NCBI RefSeq assembly: GCF_014191425.1
Contig: NZ_JACHWP010000001.1
Span: 186,001-250,000 of the forward strand
DNA: 64,000 bases
From: Helcobacillus massiliensis
GTDB taxonomy: Bacteria > Actinomycetota > Actinomycetes > Actinomycetales > Dermabacteraceae
Reading direction: 5' to 3'
Positions 24,878 to 34,101 of this stretch are shown one piece after another. Below the pieces are notes generated by a model, which had not been told where the DNA came from, did not search any database, and was given only the letters and a program-made list of their open reading frames with translations. A program made the position numbers and the translations under genes. Position 1 is the first letter of the stretch. Every line of letters starts with the position of its first letter.

Positions 24878-25975
24878 TCAGCGCAGGCGCTCGCGCAGGG
24901 CAGGGAGGATGAACTCCCGCATCAGCGGGGCGATCGGGACGTCGTCCGACGGGTTCTCGATGTCGATCCAGCGGGCCTCTTCGAGCTCCGCGCGGATCGC
25001 CATGTCCGTAGGGTTGTGCACCTGCGGAGCGAGGAACACCGTCCCCTCCAGGGCATGCCCCGCTTCGTTGGCCGCCATGGTGCGGTGCGAGCCCAGTTCC
25101 ACCAGCTGGTGCGGGGCGAGCGAGATGTTCAGTTCCTCCTTCACTTCCCGCACCGCTGCCTGCACAGCGGTCTCACCCGGCTCCGGTTTGCCGCCGGGCT
25201 GCATGAAGCGGTCCGTGCCCTTCTTGCGGACGCTGAAGAGGCGCCACTGACCGTTCGGCACACCGGGCCCCGGGGGAGTGAAGTGCGTGAAGCACACCGC
25301 GGACACGGTGATCACCGGCGGCTCGGCCACCTGCTCGGTCCGGCCCGCGCGCTCCGTCTGAGCGTCGGCGGCGGTCATCAGCGCCCGCACCCGGGTGAGC
25401 GCGTCCCGAAAGCCGAGGGGCCGCAGCCCCTTGCTCGCCCAGGTCGCCACATCGGTCTTCTGGGACCGGGCGAGGCCGACGGCGCGGCGCATGATCGTCG
25501 GCAGCGGTTTGCGGCGCTCCCGCACATCGCGCGCCACCCGCAGGCCCGTCACGAGGGCGGTGGGGCGGTCGAGGACGATCCCGTCGGCCAGCAGACCGAG
25601 CCTCTGCAGCGGCTCCACGAGTTCCGCGGCGAAGACGCCCTCGGCCAGCACGATCGGGAAGCCGGCGGCGCGGATGGTCTGCGTGCCGGTGCGGGCACTG
25701 CGGGGAATGGAGTAGGTGGGGATCCGGACCGAGTCCTCGTGGCAGAGCGCGATCAGTGCCTGGAGGGCGTCGTCGCCCTTCCAGGAGGCGGGGTGGTCCC
25801 AGTCCACGATGCCGAAGCGCTGCGGCAGGCCCGGCTCGTCGCCGTCTCGGTAGAAGTCGTCCAGCTGGACCAGGGGGATGCCGGCGAGGGCGCCGAGGCG
25901 GCCCTTGCCGCTGCCGGAGGGTCCCGCGAGCAGGACGATGCGGCGGACCGCGGCGGCTGGGGGCTCAGTGTTCAC
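24878..25975 (-). CDS. Fusion: uridine-kinase-like P-loop NTPase + Nudix hydrolase
   Basis: Residues about 10-200 of this 365-residue protein form a P-loop kinase of the uridine/phosphoribulokinase type: LLAGPSGSGKGRLG, LVQLDDFYRDGDEPG and WDHPASWKGDDAL, the last two matching uridine kinase substrate motifs, and an Arg-rich RVARDVRERRKP. Residues about 225-365 are a Nudix domain with a complete box, GGKPEPGE then REVKEEL. GTG 25975 is chosen because a -10 (TACACT) ends eight bases before it and the frame beyond is unsupported. It may phosphorylate a nucleoside and cleave a nucleotide derivative, but this is inference. It lies divergent to deoC within a salvage block. Confidence 0.8.
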   Translation of the reverse strand: MNTEPPAAAVRRIVLLAGPSGSGKGRLGALAGIPLVQLDDFYRDGDEPGLPQRFGIVDWDHPASWKGDDALQALIALCHEDSVRIPTYSIPRSARTGTQTIRAAGFPIVLAEGVFAAELVEPLQRLGLLADGIVLDRPTALVTGLRVARDVRERRKPLPTIMRRAVGLARSQKTDVATWASKGLRPLGFRDALTRVRALMTAADAQTERAGRTEQVAEPPVITVSAVCFTHFTPPGPGVPNGQWRLFSVRKKGTDRFMQPGGKPEPGETAVQAAVREVKEELNISLAPHQLVELGSHRTMAANEAGHALEGTVFLAPQVHNPTDMAIRAELEEARWIDIENPSDDVPIAPLMREFILPALRERLR

Positions 25976-25983
25976 GATGCCCC

Positions 25984-25989
25984 AGTGTA
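25984..25989 (-). promoter_or_regulatory. -10 box, leaderless promoter of the kinase-Nudix gene
   Basis: TACACT on the minus strand ends eight bases before GTG 25975. It lies back to back with the deoC -10, in a gap of only 36 bases. Confidence 0.5.
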
Positions 25990-25998
25990 GGCGCGTGC

Positions 25999-26004
25999 GA
26001 GAAT
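25999..26004 (+). promoter_or_regulatory. -10 box, leaderless promoter of deoC
   Basis: GAGAAT ends seven bases before ATG 26012. This favours 26012 over the in-frame ATG 26003, which lies inside the -10 box. Confidence 0.5.
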
Positions 26005-26011
26005 GACGCGT

Positions 26012-26773
26012 ATGAACGACAACGTGACAACCACCGCCCCTGACGCCTCCGCCCTCACGTCGAGCGAACTCGCCCAGCTGATCGACCACACCCTGCTGAA
26101 GCCCGAGTCCAGCCCGGCCGACGCCGCCGCCCTCGCCCGTGAAGCCGAACAGCTCGGCACCTACTCGATCTGCGTGTCCCCGTCGATGCTGCCGATCGAC
26201 ACCACCGTGCACGTGGCGACCGTGTGCGGCTTCCCGTCGGGCCAGCACGCCCCCGAGGTCAAGGCCGCCGAGGCGAAGCTCGCCGTCGACAACGGTGCTG
26301 ACGAAGTCGACATGGTGATCAACGTGGGCCGGGCCGCCGCCGGCGATGCCGACTTCACCGAAGCGGAGATCCGCGCCGTCCGCGACGCGATCCCCGGCGC
26401 CGTCCTCAAGGTCATCATCGAATCGGCGGCGCTGAGCGATGAGCAGATCGTCGCCTCCTGCCGGGCCGCGAAGAACGCCGGCGCCGACTTCGTGAAGACC
26501 TCCACTGGGTTCCACCCCGCCGGCGGCGCCAGCGCCCACGCGGTGCGTCTGATGCGCGACACCGTCGGCGAGGACCTCGGTGTGAAGGCCTCCGGCGGGA
26601 TCCGCACCCTCGCTGCGGCGCGCGAGATGATCGCCGCCGGCGCGAACCGTCTGGGCCTGTCCGGCTCCGCCGCCATCCTCGAGGAGGCGGCCGGCGGTCA
26701 GCAGGCCGGCGGCGCCGGCCTCGGTGGTGAGACCGAGAGCATCACCGAGGAGTCGCAGGCGAACGGCTACTGA
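26012..26773 (+). CDS. deoC: Deoxyribose-phosphate aldolase
   Basis: DeoC cleaves 2-deoxyribose-5-phosphate to acetaldehyde and glyceraldehyde-3-phosphate, linking nucleoside breakdown to glycolysis. The 253-residue TIM barrel has [18 protein letters not shown], the EVDMVINVG strand, KVIIESAAL, the Schiff-base lysine in [12 protein letters not shown] and the second lysine in VKASGGIRT. The C-terminal 30 residues are a Gly/Gln-rich tail. Its 3' end overlaps the convergent mutase gene by 7 bases. Confidence 0.95.
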   Translation: MNDNVTTTAPDASALTSSELAQLIDHTLLKPESSPADAAALAREAEQLGTYSICVSPSMLPIDTTVHVATVCGFPSGQHAPEVKAAEAKLAVDNGADEVDMVINVGRAAAGDADFTEAEIRAVRDAIPGAVLKVIIESAALSDEQIVASCRAAKNAGADFVKTSTGFHPAGGASAHAVRLMRDTVGEDLGVKASGGIRTLAAAREMIAAGANRLGLSGSAAILEEAAGGQQAGGAGLGGETESITEESQANGY

Positions 26774-28497
26774 ACCCCGAGCACCTGGCGGATCTCGCCC
26801 GCCAGCGCCGTCAGCGTCCGCTGAGCGCGCTGGTGGGCGCCGGTGAGGTCCTCGAAGGAGGCATCGGGGGCGACGTCCTCCACAGCCTCCAGGTAGCACT
26901 TCAGCTTCGGCTCCGTCCCGGAGGGCCGCACGATGATGCGGGAGCGGTCCTCCGCGAGCAGCACCACGGCATCCGTCGGCGGCAGGCCCGCGGGTACACC
27001 GCCGCCCGCTTCGCCGGGGCCGGTGCCGCCGGCGAGGTCCGTCACCGTCACCGGGCAGCCGTTCAGCTGCGCGGGCGGATTCTGCCGCAGCCGCGCCATC
27101 ATCGCTCCCAGCTCATCGAGATCCGTCACCCGCAGCGAGACCTGCGACGTGGCGAACAGCCCGCAGTGGCGGGCCAGGGCATCGAGCACACCGATCAGGG
27201 AGGACCCGTCGGCCTTCACCTCGGCGGCCAGCTCCGCGATGGCGAGCGCCGCTGAGATGCCGTCCTTGTCGCGCACCACGTCCGGCAGCACGCAGTAGCC
27301 GATCGCCTCTTCGTACCCGAAGGCGAGGTCCTCGGTGCGGGCGATCCACTTGAACCCGGTCAGGGTCTGCGCTGACTTCACCTCCGCGCCGTCGGCGATG
27401 GCGGCGAGCAGGCGGGAGGACACGATCGAGTTGGCGTACACGCTGCTCTCGGTGGTGCGGCGCAGCAGTGCGAAGCCGAGCAGGGCACCGAGCTCATCAC
27501 CGGTCAGCATCCGCCAGTCGCCGAGCCGCGGGTCCGGGACCGCCACAGCGCACCGGTCAGCGTCCGGGTCGTTCGCGATCACGAGGTCGGCGCCCACGCG
27601 GCGCGCCTGCTCCAGCGCGAGGTCGATCGCGCCGGGCTCCTCCGGGTTCGGGAAATCCACGGTGGGGAAGTCCGGGTCGGGGTCCGCCTGCGCCCCCACG
27701 GCATGCACGGTCAGGAACCCGGCCTGGGACAGCGCGGTCATCACCGTGTCGTGGCCGACCCCGTGCATGGAGGTGTGCACGATGCTGACATCGCGGGGTC
27801 CGCCCGGGGTGAGGACCTGCTGGATCGCCTGCACGTACTCGCCCTGCACATCGCCGCCGAGCGTGGTCCAGCCGGATTCGGCGACAGGGATCGATGAGAC
27901 GGATTCGACTGCGGCGATCTGCGCGGCGATCTCCGCATCGACCGGCGGCACGATCTGCACCCCGCGGCCCTCTGCGCTGGTGGCGCGGCCGCCGAGGTAC
28001 ACCTTGTAGCCGTTGTCCGCGGCGGGGTTGTGGGAGGCGGTGACCTGGATGCCGGCGTCCGCATCGAGCGCGCGGACCGCGTAGGCGGTGATGGGGGTGG
28101 GCCAGGCGGCGGGCATCAGCATCGTCTGGTGTCCGGCGGCGGTGAGAATGGCGGCGCTGCGGCGCGCGAACTCCTCGGAGTGGCAGCGGGCATCGAAGCC
28201 GATCACCACGCGGGCATCGCCGACCCTCTCGCGCAGCCATGCTCCGATGCCGGCGGCGGCGAGGGACACGACGGAGTCGTTCATGCGGTTCGGGCCGGGT
28301 CCCATGGCGCCGCGCAGGCCCGCGGTGCCGAACTGCAGCATCCCTGCGAACGCGTCCTGCAGCTTGGCAGCGGCGGCCGCGTCTCCGTTCTCGGCTGTGT
28401 CGATCAGGGACTCCAGGGATTCCCGGGTGGCGGGGTTGGGGTCGTCGGCGAGCCAGGTGCGGGCGCGCTCCAGCAGGGCGGGGTCGGGGGTGCTCAT
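26767..28497 (-). CDS. Phosphopentomutase/phosphomannomutase-family phosphosugar mutase (PmmB-like)
   Basis: This 576-residue alpha-D-phosphohexomutase has its domains in order: FGTAGLRG and GPNRMN at the start, the phosphoserine loop [13 protein letters not shown], the metal loop [10 protein letters not shown], the sugar loop GYEEAIGY and the phosphate loop [12 protein letters not shown]. In a block with purine nucleoside phosphorylase and deoC, the best role is conversion of (deoxy)ribose-1-phosphate to the 5-phosphate. The family also works on mannose and glucose phosphates, which would supply the GDP-mannose enzyme. It overlaps the upstream phosphorylase by four bases (ATGA). Confidence 0.9.
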   Translation of the reverse strand: MSTPDPALLERARTWLADDPNPATRESLESLIDTAENGDAAAAAKLQDAFAGMLQFGTAGLRGAMGPGPNRMNDSVVSLAAAGIGAWLRERVGDARVVIGFDARCHSEEFARRSAAILTAAGHQTMLMPAAWPTPITAYAVRALDADAGIQVTASHNPAADNGYKVYLGGRATSAEGRGVQIVPPVDAEIAAQIAAVESVSSIPVAESGWTTLGGDVQGEYVQAIQQVLTPGGPRDVSIVHTSMHGVGHDTVMTALSQAGFLTVHAVGAQADPDPDFPTVDFPNPEEPGAIDLALEQARRVGADLVIANDPDADRCAVAVPDPRLGDWRMLTGDELGALLGFALLRRTTESSVYANSIVSSRLLAAIADGAEVKSAQTLTGFKWIARTEDLAFGYEEAIGYCVLPDVVRDKDGISAALAIAELAAEVKADGSSLIGVLDALARHCGLFATSQVSLRVTDLDELGAMMARLRQNPPAQLNGCPVTVTDLAGGTGPGEAGGGVPAGLPPTDAVVLLAEDRSRIIVRPSGTEPKLKCYLEAVEDVAPDASFEDLTGAHQRAQRTLTALAGEIRQVLGVQ

Positions 28498-29348
28498 GCG
28501 GTGCGCTCCTCAGTGGTGGGGCCGGCTTCGGCGATGCCGACGGTGATCTTCGACAGCAGGTCCGCGAGCCGCGGTGCCGCGGCCCGGCCCGCCTCGATGA
28601 CCTCCTGGTGGGACAGGGGCTCAGGGGAGATGCCGGCGGCGAGGTTCGTCACGAGCGACATGCCGAGCACCTCCATGCCGGCCTCTCGGGCCGCGATGGT
28701 CTCCAGCACCGTGGACATCCCCACGAGGTCAGCGCCGACCACCCCGGCCATGCGCACCTCGGCGGGCGTCTCGTAGGTGGGGCCGTGGAACTGCATGTAC
28801 ACGCCCTCCGGCAGGGACGGGTCGATGCGGTGAGCGAGGCTCCGCAGGCGCTGCGAGTACGCCTCGGTCTGGTCGAGGAACGTCGCTCCCACCAGCGGGG
28901 TGGCGCCGGAGAAGTTGATGTGGTCGCGGATCAGGACGGCGGTGCCGGGCCGCCAGTCGCGGTTGAGACCGCCGCAGCCGTTGGTGAGGATCGCGGTGCG
29001 GGCGCCGAGGGCGGCGGCGGTGCGCACGCCGTGCACCACGGCCGGCACGCCCCTGCCCTCGTACAGGTGGGTGCGGGCGCCGAGGACGAGGGCGATCGCG
29101 TCGGTGCCGGTGACGCGGATGGCGCGGAGCATCCCGGTGTGGCCGTCCACGGCGGGGCGGGAGAACCCGGGGATGGAGTGCGCAGGCGCGGACCACACTT
29201 CGTCACCGATGAGGTCGGCGGCACCGGACCAGCCGGATCCGAGGGTGAGGGACAGGTCGATGCGCTCCAAGCCGGAGGCGGAGCGGATGGCGGCTGCGGC
29301 CGCGTCGGCATCGCGGTACGGCTGGGCGGTGTCGTGCGTGTTCGTCAT
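28494..29348 (-). CDS. Purine-nucleoside phosphorylase (class I trimeric type)
   Basis: PNP splits (deoxy)inosine and guanosine with phosphate into base and sugar-1-phosphate. The 284-residue product has LTLGSGWSGAAD (phosphate site), the TDAIALVLGARTHLYEGRG region, ILTNGCGGLN, FHGPTYETPAEVRM, and VGMSTVLETIAAREAGMEVLG written across two helices. These are features of the PunA/DeoD-type enzyme of actinobacteria. ATG 29348 has a -10 six bases upstream and no ribosome site, so it is likely leaderless. The mutase gene is coupled downstream. Confidence 0.93.
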   Translation of the reverse strand: MTNTHDTAQPYRDADAAAAAIRSASGLERIDLSLTLGSGWSGAADLIGDEVWSAPAHSIPGFSRPAVDGHTGMLRAIRVTGTDAIALVLGARTHLYEGRGVPAVVHGVRTAAALGARTAILTNGCGGLNRDWRPGTAVLIRDHINFSGATPLVGATFLDQTEAYSQRLRSLAHRIDPSLPEGVYMQFHGPTYETPAEVRMAGVVGADLVGMSTVLETIAAREAGMEVLGMSLVTNLAAGISPEPLSHQEVIEAGRAAAPRLADLLSKITVGIAEAGPTTEERTA

Positions 29349-29354
29349 GCCCCG

Positions 29355-29360
29355 ATCGTA
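29355..29360 (-). promoter_or_regulatory. -10 box, leaderless promoter of the PNP-mutase operon
   Basis: TACGAT on the minus strand ends six bases before ATG 29348. Confidence 0.5.
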
Positions 29361-29409
29361 CCGGGGAGCAGCCGGGATCCGCCGGGGCCGACGGGCCCTC
29401 CGAGATCGA

Positions 29410-31188
29410 TCAGTCGTCGAGTTCGCAGAGGACAGCGCCGGCGGAGACGGTCGCGCCGATCTCCGCGTCGAGGTTCTTCACCACGCCGCTGCGGTGGGCG
29501 AGGATCGGCTGCTCCATCTTCATCGCCTCGAGCACCACGAGCAGGTCGCCGTCGGCCACGGACTGTCCCTCTTCGGCGACCACCTTGACGATGGTGCCCT
29601 GCATGGGGGCGGTGACGGCGTTGCCGGAGGCGGCAGCCGGGCCGGTCTGGCCGCGCTGGGTGCGGCGGCGGCGCTGGGCCGACGGGGTCCGCGGCGCCCG
29701 CAGCGAAGCCGGGAGCGACACTTCGACGCGGCGGCCGTCGACCTCCACGACCACGTTCTCACGGCCCTCGTCCTCTTCGCCCGGCACGGGCAGGGGAGCG
29801 GGCGTGACCTCGCCGGTCCATTCGGTCTCGATCCAGCGGGTGTGGACGCGGAACGGCTCGTCGTCCTTCTGCGGGGCGAAGTCCGGATCGTCCACCACGA
29901 GGCGGTGGAACGGCATCACGGTGGGCAGACCGTCGATGCGGAACTCGTCCAGCGCGCGGCGGGAGCGCTCGAGCGCCTCCCGGCGGGTGGCGCCGGTGAC
30001 GATGAGCTTGGCGAGCATGGAGTCGAAGTGGCCGGAGATCTCATCACCGGCGCGGACACCGGAGTCCACGCGGACGCCCGGGCCGCTGGGTGCTTCGAAC
30101 ACCTTGATGGGGCCGGGGGAGGGGAGGAATCCGCGGCCGGCGTCCTCACCGTTGATGCGGAACTCGAAGGAGTGGCCGCGGCTGACCGGGGTCTCTTCGC
30201 TGATCCTCTCACCAGCGGCGATGCGGAACTGCTCGCGCACCAGGTCCACGCCGGTGATCTCTTCGGTGACGGGGTGCTCCACCTGCAGGCGGGTGTTCAC
30301 TTCGAGGAAGGAGATGGTGCCGTCCTTGCCCACGAGGAACTCGCAGGTGCCGGCGCCCACGTAGTCGGCTTCGCGCAGGATCGCGCGGGAGGCCTCCACC
30401 AGCTGGGTGTTCTGGTTGTCGGTGAGGAACGGTGCGGGCGCCTCCTCCACGAGCTTCTGGTGGCGGCGCTGAAGGGAGCAGTCACGGGTGGAGACGACCT
30501 GCACGTTGCCGTGGGAGTCCGCGAGGCACTGCGTCTCCACGTGGCGGGGGGAGTCGAGGAACCGCTCCACGAAGCATTCGCCGCGGCCGAACGCGGAGAC
30601 CGCTTCACGGACGGCGGAGTCGTACAGTTCGCGCACTTCGGCGAGTTCGCGGGCGACCTTCAGGCCGCGGCCGCCGCCGCCGAACGCCGCTTTGATCGCA
30701 ATGGGGAGGCCTTCGCGCTTCGCGAACTCGAGGACCTCATCGGACCCCTTGACGGGGTCCTTCGTGCCGGCGACGAGCGGGGCACCGGCGCGCTGGGCGA
30801 TGTGGCGGGCGCTAACCTTGTCGCCGAGCTGTTCGATGGCGCGCGGCGGTGGGCCGATCCACACCATGCCGGCGTCCATCACGGCCTGCGCGAAGTCGGC
30901 CTGTTCGGAGAGGAATCCGTAGCCGGGGTGGATGGCGTCGGCGCCGGAGCGCTGGGCGATGTCCAGCAGCTTGTCCACCACGAGGTACGACTGGGCGGCG
31001 GTGGTGCCGCCCAGGGCGTACGCCTCGTCGGCCACCTTCGTGTGCAGGGCGCTGCGATCGCTGTCGGAGTAGACGGCGATCGAGCGCAGCCCGGCGTCAC
31101 GGCAGGCCCGAGCGATCCGCACGGCGATTTCGCCGCGGTTGGCGATGAGGACCGTGGAGAACGGGCGGTAGGCGGAGGGACGGGACAT
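29410..31188 (-). CDS. accA3: Acyl-CoA carboxylase biotinylated alpha subunit (biotin carboxylase + BCCP)
   Basis: This 592-residue protein joins a biotin carboxylase and a biotin carrier. Visible are [17 protein letters not shown] at the N terminus, the ATP-grasp loop [24 protein letters not shown] with metal Glu residues, and a C-terminal biotinyl domain with [12 protein letters not shown], whose Lys is the biotin site. A disordered Arg/Ala-rich linker lies at about residues 480-520. It supplies carboxybiotin to AccD partners that make malonyl- and methylmalonyl-CoA. AAGGA lies nine bases before the ATG. AccD, AccE and biotin ligase genes are within 5 kb. Confidence 0.96.
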   Translation of the reverse strand: MSRPSAYRPFSTVLIANRGEIAVRIARACRDAGLRSIAVYSDSDRSALHTKVADEAYALGGTTAAQSYLVVDKLLDIAQRSGADAIHPGYGFLSEQADFAQAVMDAGMVWIGPPPRAIEQLGDKVSARHIAQRAGAPLVAGTKDPVKGSDEVLEFAKREGLPIAIKAAFGGGGRGLKVARELAEVRELYDSAVREAVSAFGRGECFVERFLDSPRHVETQCLADSHGNVQVVSTRDCSLQRRHQKLVEEAPAPFLTDNQNTQLVEASRAILREADYVGAGTCEFLVGKDGTISFLEVNTRLQVEHPVTEEITGVDLVREQFRIAAGERISEETPVSRGHSFEFRINGEDAGRGFLPSPGPIKVFEAPSGPGVRVDSGVRAGDEISGHFDSMLAKLIVTGATRREALERSRRALDEFRIDGLPTVMPFHRLVVDDPDFAPQKDDEPFRVHTRWIETEWTGEVTPAPLPVPGEEDEGRENVVVEVDGRRVEVSLPASLRAPRTPSAQRRRRTQRGQTGPAAASGNAVTAPMQGTIVKVVAEEGQSVADGDLLVVLEAMKMEQPILAHRSGVVKNLDAEIGATVSAGAVLCELDD

Positions 31189-31314
31189 TCGCGATTCCTT
31201 CGAAGAAACGGGTCAGTGGGCCGTGAACGGGGCACGGGCGGGGCCAGTCGGACAGCAAGCATATCCGGTGGGCCGCGCGCCGTGCGCCTTCAGGTTCATC
31301 GGTGAGCGGGCCCT

Positions 31315-31342
31315 GGTCAGGTGGGGAGACCCCCACCTGACC
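31315..31342 (-). terminator. Hairpin between maf and accA3
   Basis: GGTCAGGTGGGG (31315-31326) pairs perfectly with CCCCACCTGACC (31331-31342) around a four-base loop. It sits 19 bases beyond the maf stop and likely ends that transcript, so accA3 has its own promoter in the remaining gap. Confidence 0.7.
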
Positions 31343-31361
31343 TGCGCACCTCAGTGACCTG

Positions 31362-32063
31362 TCAGCAACCTTCGGGGTCGGTCCACAGGTCGCTGACCAG
31401 AAGGTCCAGCTCCGCGAGCAGGCCACGCAGCGCCGGTATCGACAGACCGATCACCGCGGTGTGGTCACCGGTGATCGAGTCGATGAACGCGGACCCGCGG
31501 CCGTCGATGGTGAAGCCGCCGGCCACGCCGAGCGGCTCCCCGGTGGCGACGTACGCGTCGATCTCCTCATCGCTGAGGTCCGCGAACGAGACCTCGGTGG
31601 AGACGGTCGTGCCGATGGTGGCGCCGGTGCCGCCGTCCTCCGGGTCGCGGTCGTCGACGATCCAGTGGCCGGTGTGCAGCACCGCGGACTTCCCCCGCAC
31701 CTGCCGCCAGCGCTCCACGGCGCGCCCGGCCTCCAGGGGTTTGCCCATGACCTCGCCGTCGAACTCCAGCATGGAGTCGCAGCCGAGGACCACATAGCCG
31801 CCGTCGGAGGCGTCCAGGCCCGCTTCGGCCTTCGCCCGCGCCAGCACGAGGACCTGCTCCGCGGCGGGGAGGTCCCCGTCGGCCGCCTCAACAGCGCGGG
31901 CGAGAACAGCGCCCTCGTCGAGGTCCACGGGGCGGGCACTGAACGCGATGCCGGCGCGGCTGAGCAGTTCATGGCGGCCGGCGGATGCGGAGGCGAGCAG
32001 CAGCAGCGGCTCGAACTCCTCGCCGCCGGCGGGGCCGACGGATTCGGGGCGTGCGGTGGTCAT
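31362..32063 (-). CDS. maf: Maf-family nucleoside triphosphate pyrophosphatase
   Basis: Maf proteins hydrolyse dTTP, UTP or modified nucleotides to monophosphates (house-cleaning, linked to septum control in Bacillus). The 233-residue product has LLASASAGRHELLSRAG, the DLDEG segment, LGCDSMLEFDGEVMGKP, and DPEDGG followed by VSFADLSDEEIDAYVATGEPL. The final 20 residues are longer than usual. It overlaps the DUF885 gene by four bases (ATGA). Its place by acyl-CoA carboxylase genes matches the accD5-accE5-maf order of mycobacteria. Confidence 0.92.
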   Translation of the reverse strand: MTTARPESVGPAGGEEFEPLLLLASASAGRHELLSRAGIAFSARPVDLDEGAVLARAVEAADGDLPAAEQVLVLARAKAEAGLDASDGGYVVLGCDSMLEFDGEVMGKPLEAGRAVERWRQVRGKSAVLHTGHWIVDDRDPEDGGTGATIGTTVSTEVSFADLSDEEIDAYVATGEPLGVAGGFTIDGRGSAFIDSITGDHTAVIGLSIPALRGLLAELDLLVSDLWTDPEGC

Positions 32064-33784
32064 CGCATCTCCTTCACAGCGTCTTCGAGGATCGACAGCG
32101 GCAGCGCACCCAGCGCGAGGGTGCGGTCATGGAACTGGCGGGACGGCAGCGGCGACTCGGCGCGCAGACGTTCCCAGACCCGCTGGCCCACCTTGTAGGA
32201 CGGCGCCTGGCCCGGCCAGCCGAGGTAGCGGTGCAGCTCGAACCGGCGGTGCTCCTCACCGAGGCCCCAGAACTCGGTCATGAACTCCCACGCCTTCTCG
32301 TAGGTCCACTCGCCGCCGCCGAACTCCTCCGGCACCGGGCGGCCGGTGTGGAGGCCGATGTCGAGGACCACGCGACCGGCGCGCATCCGCTGCTCGCTGA
32401 GCATGCCGAGCCGCTCCGCATCCTCCGCGAGGAAGCCGAGCTCATCCATCAGGCGCTCCGCGTACAGGGCCCAGCCCTCTCCGTAGCCGGAGATCCAGCA
32501 CATGAGGGCACGCCACCGGTTGAGGCGGCCCAGTCCCGCCTGCATGGTCTGCGTGCCGAGCTGCAGGTGATGGCCCGGAACGCCCTCGTGGTAGACGGTC
32601 GTGGTCTCCTTCCACGTGTGGAAGGCGGTGACGCCCTCGGGCACGTCCCACCACATGCGGCCCGGGCGGGAGGTGAGGTCCTCGCTCGGCGGCGTGTAGT
32701 AGATGCCGCCGGAGCCGGTCGTGGCGATCATGCACTCCAGGGTGTGCAGCTGCTCGGGTATGTCGAAGTGCTCATCGGCGAGGGCGGCCACCGCCGCATC
32801 GGACTTCTCCTGCATCCACGCCTTCAGGTTGTCCGAGCCGTGCACCAGCCATGCCTCGTCCTCGTTGAGGCTGGCGTAGGCGGCGTCCACATCGTCGCCG
32901 CCACCGTTGCCGTAGTGCTCGTTGATGCGCGCGGCGATCTGCCGCTGCTCCTCGAGGATGCCGAGCAGCTCCCGCACACCCCACCGGTAGGTGTCCTCCA
33001 GGTCGATCTCGGCGCCGATGTAGGCGCGCGAGTGCAGGCGGTAGGCGTCCTCGCCGACCGCGTCGGCCTCGGGGGCCGACGGGTGCAGCTCATCGAGCAC
33101 GTCCGCGAGCTGCGCGTATGCTCCGCGCGCCTGGTCGGCGGCGTCCCGCAGGCCCGCCGCCAGCTGCTCATCACTGCTGGGGGCCTGGGTGATGAGCTGC
33201 GCGAAGAACCCGTCGGCCGCCGCGAAGCCGCGGGCCTCCTCGGCGCCGATCCGCAGCTGGCGCTGAGCGGAGAGCACGCCCTTGTCGGCGGCGAAGCGCA
33301 GCGACTCGGCGAAGCCCTCCAGTGCGGCGGGGATCCTCGTGAGGCGCTCGCGGATCACGTCCCAGTTCTCGACTGCCTCAGCATCGGTGTCGCCGGTGGT
33401 GGGCATCTGATCGAACACGGCGCGCAGGCCCTGGATGGGGGAGGTGATGTTGTTGACCTGTGAGTGCGGGATCAGCTTCTCGTGCATCTCCAGGTCGAGA
33501 CCGAGGCGTTCGCGCATCGCGGCGAGCGTGAGGCGGTCGTTCTGGGAGAGCTCTTCGCCGGCGTCGCGGGCAGCGGCTTCGGCGTCGTCGAGGTCGGCGA
33601 GGGTGGTGCGGGCGAGATCCGCTTCGGCATCGAGGCCGGCGGGGGAGAGGTCCGGCATGTCGCGGTCATGACCGGGCACGCCGAGGCCGCTCGCGAGCAG
33701 TGGGTTCAGGGCGGTGGCCTTCTCCACGTAGGAATCGGCGATGCGGTCGATGGCGGACGGGGTCGAGGGGATGGTGTGAGTCAT
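32060..33784 (-). CDS. DUF885-family protein (putative metallocarboxypeptidase-like)
   Basis: This 574-residue cytoplasmic protein without signal peptide has the family's zinc-peptidase-like motif, YHEGVPGHHLQLG, where HExxxxH resembles gluzincin ligands, and a downstream ERLMDELGFL with a candidate third ligand. It reads MTHTIPSTPSAIDRIADSYV at the start. DUF885 enzymes are believed to be peptidases, but substrates are mostly unknown. It starts at ATG with TAGGAT seven bases upstream, so it is probably leaderless and separately controlled. It lies between accE and maf, an insertion relative to the mycobacterial order. Confidence 0.85.
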   Translation of the reverse strand: MTHTIPSTPSAIDRIADSYVEKATALNPLLASGLGVPGHDRDMPDLSPAGLDAEADLARTTLADLDDAEAAARDAGEELSQNDRLTLAAMRERLGLDLEMHEKLIPHSQVNNITSPIQGLRAVFDQMPTTGDTDAEAVENWDVIRERLTRIPAALEGFAESLRFAADKGVLSAQRQLRIGAEEARGFAAADGFFAQLITQAPSSDEQLAAGLRDAADQARGAYAQLADVLDELHPSAPEADAVGEDAYRLHSRAYIGAEIDLEDTYRWGVRELLGILEEQRQIAARINEHYGNGGGDDVDAAYASLNEDEAWLVHGSDNLKAWMQEKSDAAVAALADEHFDIPEQLHTLECMIATTGSGGIYYTPPSEDLTSRPGRMWWDVPEGVTAFHTWKETTTVYHEGVPGHHLQLGTQTMQAGLGRLNRWRALMCWISGYGEGWALYAERLMDELGFLAEDAERLGMLSEQRMRAGRVVLDIGLHTGRPVPEEFGGGEWTYEKAWEFMTEFWGLGEEHRRFELHRYLGWPGQAPSYKVGQRVWERLRAESPLPSRQFHDRTLALGALPLSILEDAVKEMR

Positions 33785-33791
33785 GACACCG

Positions 33792-33797
33792 ATCCTA
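33792..33797 (-). promoter_or_regulatory. -10 box, leaderless promoter of the DUF885-maf operon
   Basis: TAGGAT on the minus strand ends seven bases before ATG 33784. Confidence 0.55.
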
Positions 33798-33810
33798 TCG
33801 GCGCACGTGC

Positions 33811-34101
33811 TCAGCGGTGGTTGAACCGCCAGGCCATCGGCCCGCGCTCACCGCGCAGAGCATGGCCCCCGCGCACCCGGTGCACCGGGGAGGACCAGCC
33901 CGTACCGCGGTCACCGGAGCGCGACTCCAGCTCCCGCTGGTGCGCTTCCTCGCGCGCCACCACGCTCAGCGCGGAGACAGCCACGGCGATCGCTGCGAGC
34001 TCATCGTTGGAGAGCTGACCGCTCACGAGCTTCACCGCGGTCGATGCCGCGGGCGACACCTCCACCTGCCCCTGCGGGGCGCCGGACTCGGGCGTGCTCA
34101 C
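33811..34101 (-). CDS. accE: Acyl-CoA carboxylase epsilon subunit
   Basis: This 96-residue protein has the epsilon core [20 protein letters not shown] and a C-terminal WRFNHR that recalls the conserved Trp/Arg end of AccE5. Epsilon subunits stabilise the alpha-beta carboxylase complex in actinobacteria. It starts at GTG inside the accD stop (GTGA), so the subunits are made together. It is longer than usual because of an Arg/Gly-rich middle (about residues 50-85). Confidence 0.82.
   Translation of the reverse strand: MSTPESGAPQGQVEVSPAASTAVKLVSGQLSNDELAAIAVAVSALSVVAREEAHQRELESRSGDRGTGWSSPVHRVRGGHALRGERGPMAWRFNHR

Noticed and set aside
28900-31305. An 801-codon open frame on the plus strand
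   Set aside because: It is antisense to the PNP and accA3 genes. There is no recognisable protein sequence, so it is a codon-bias shadow.
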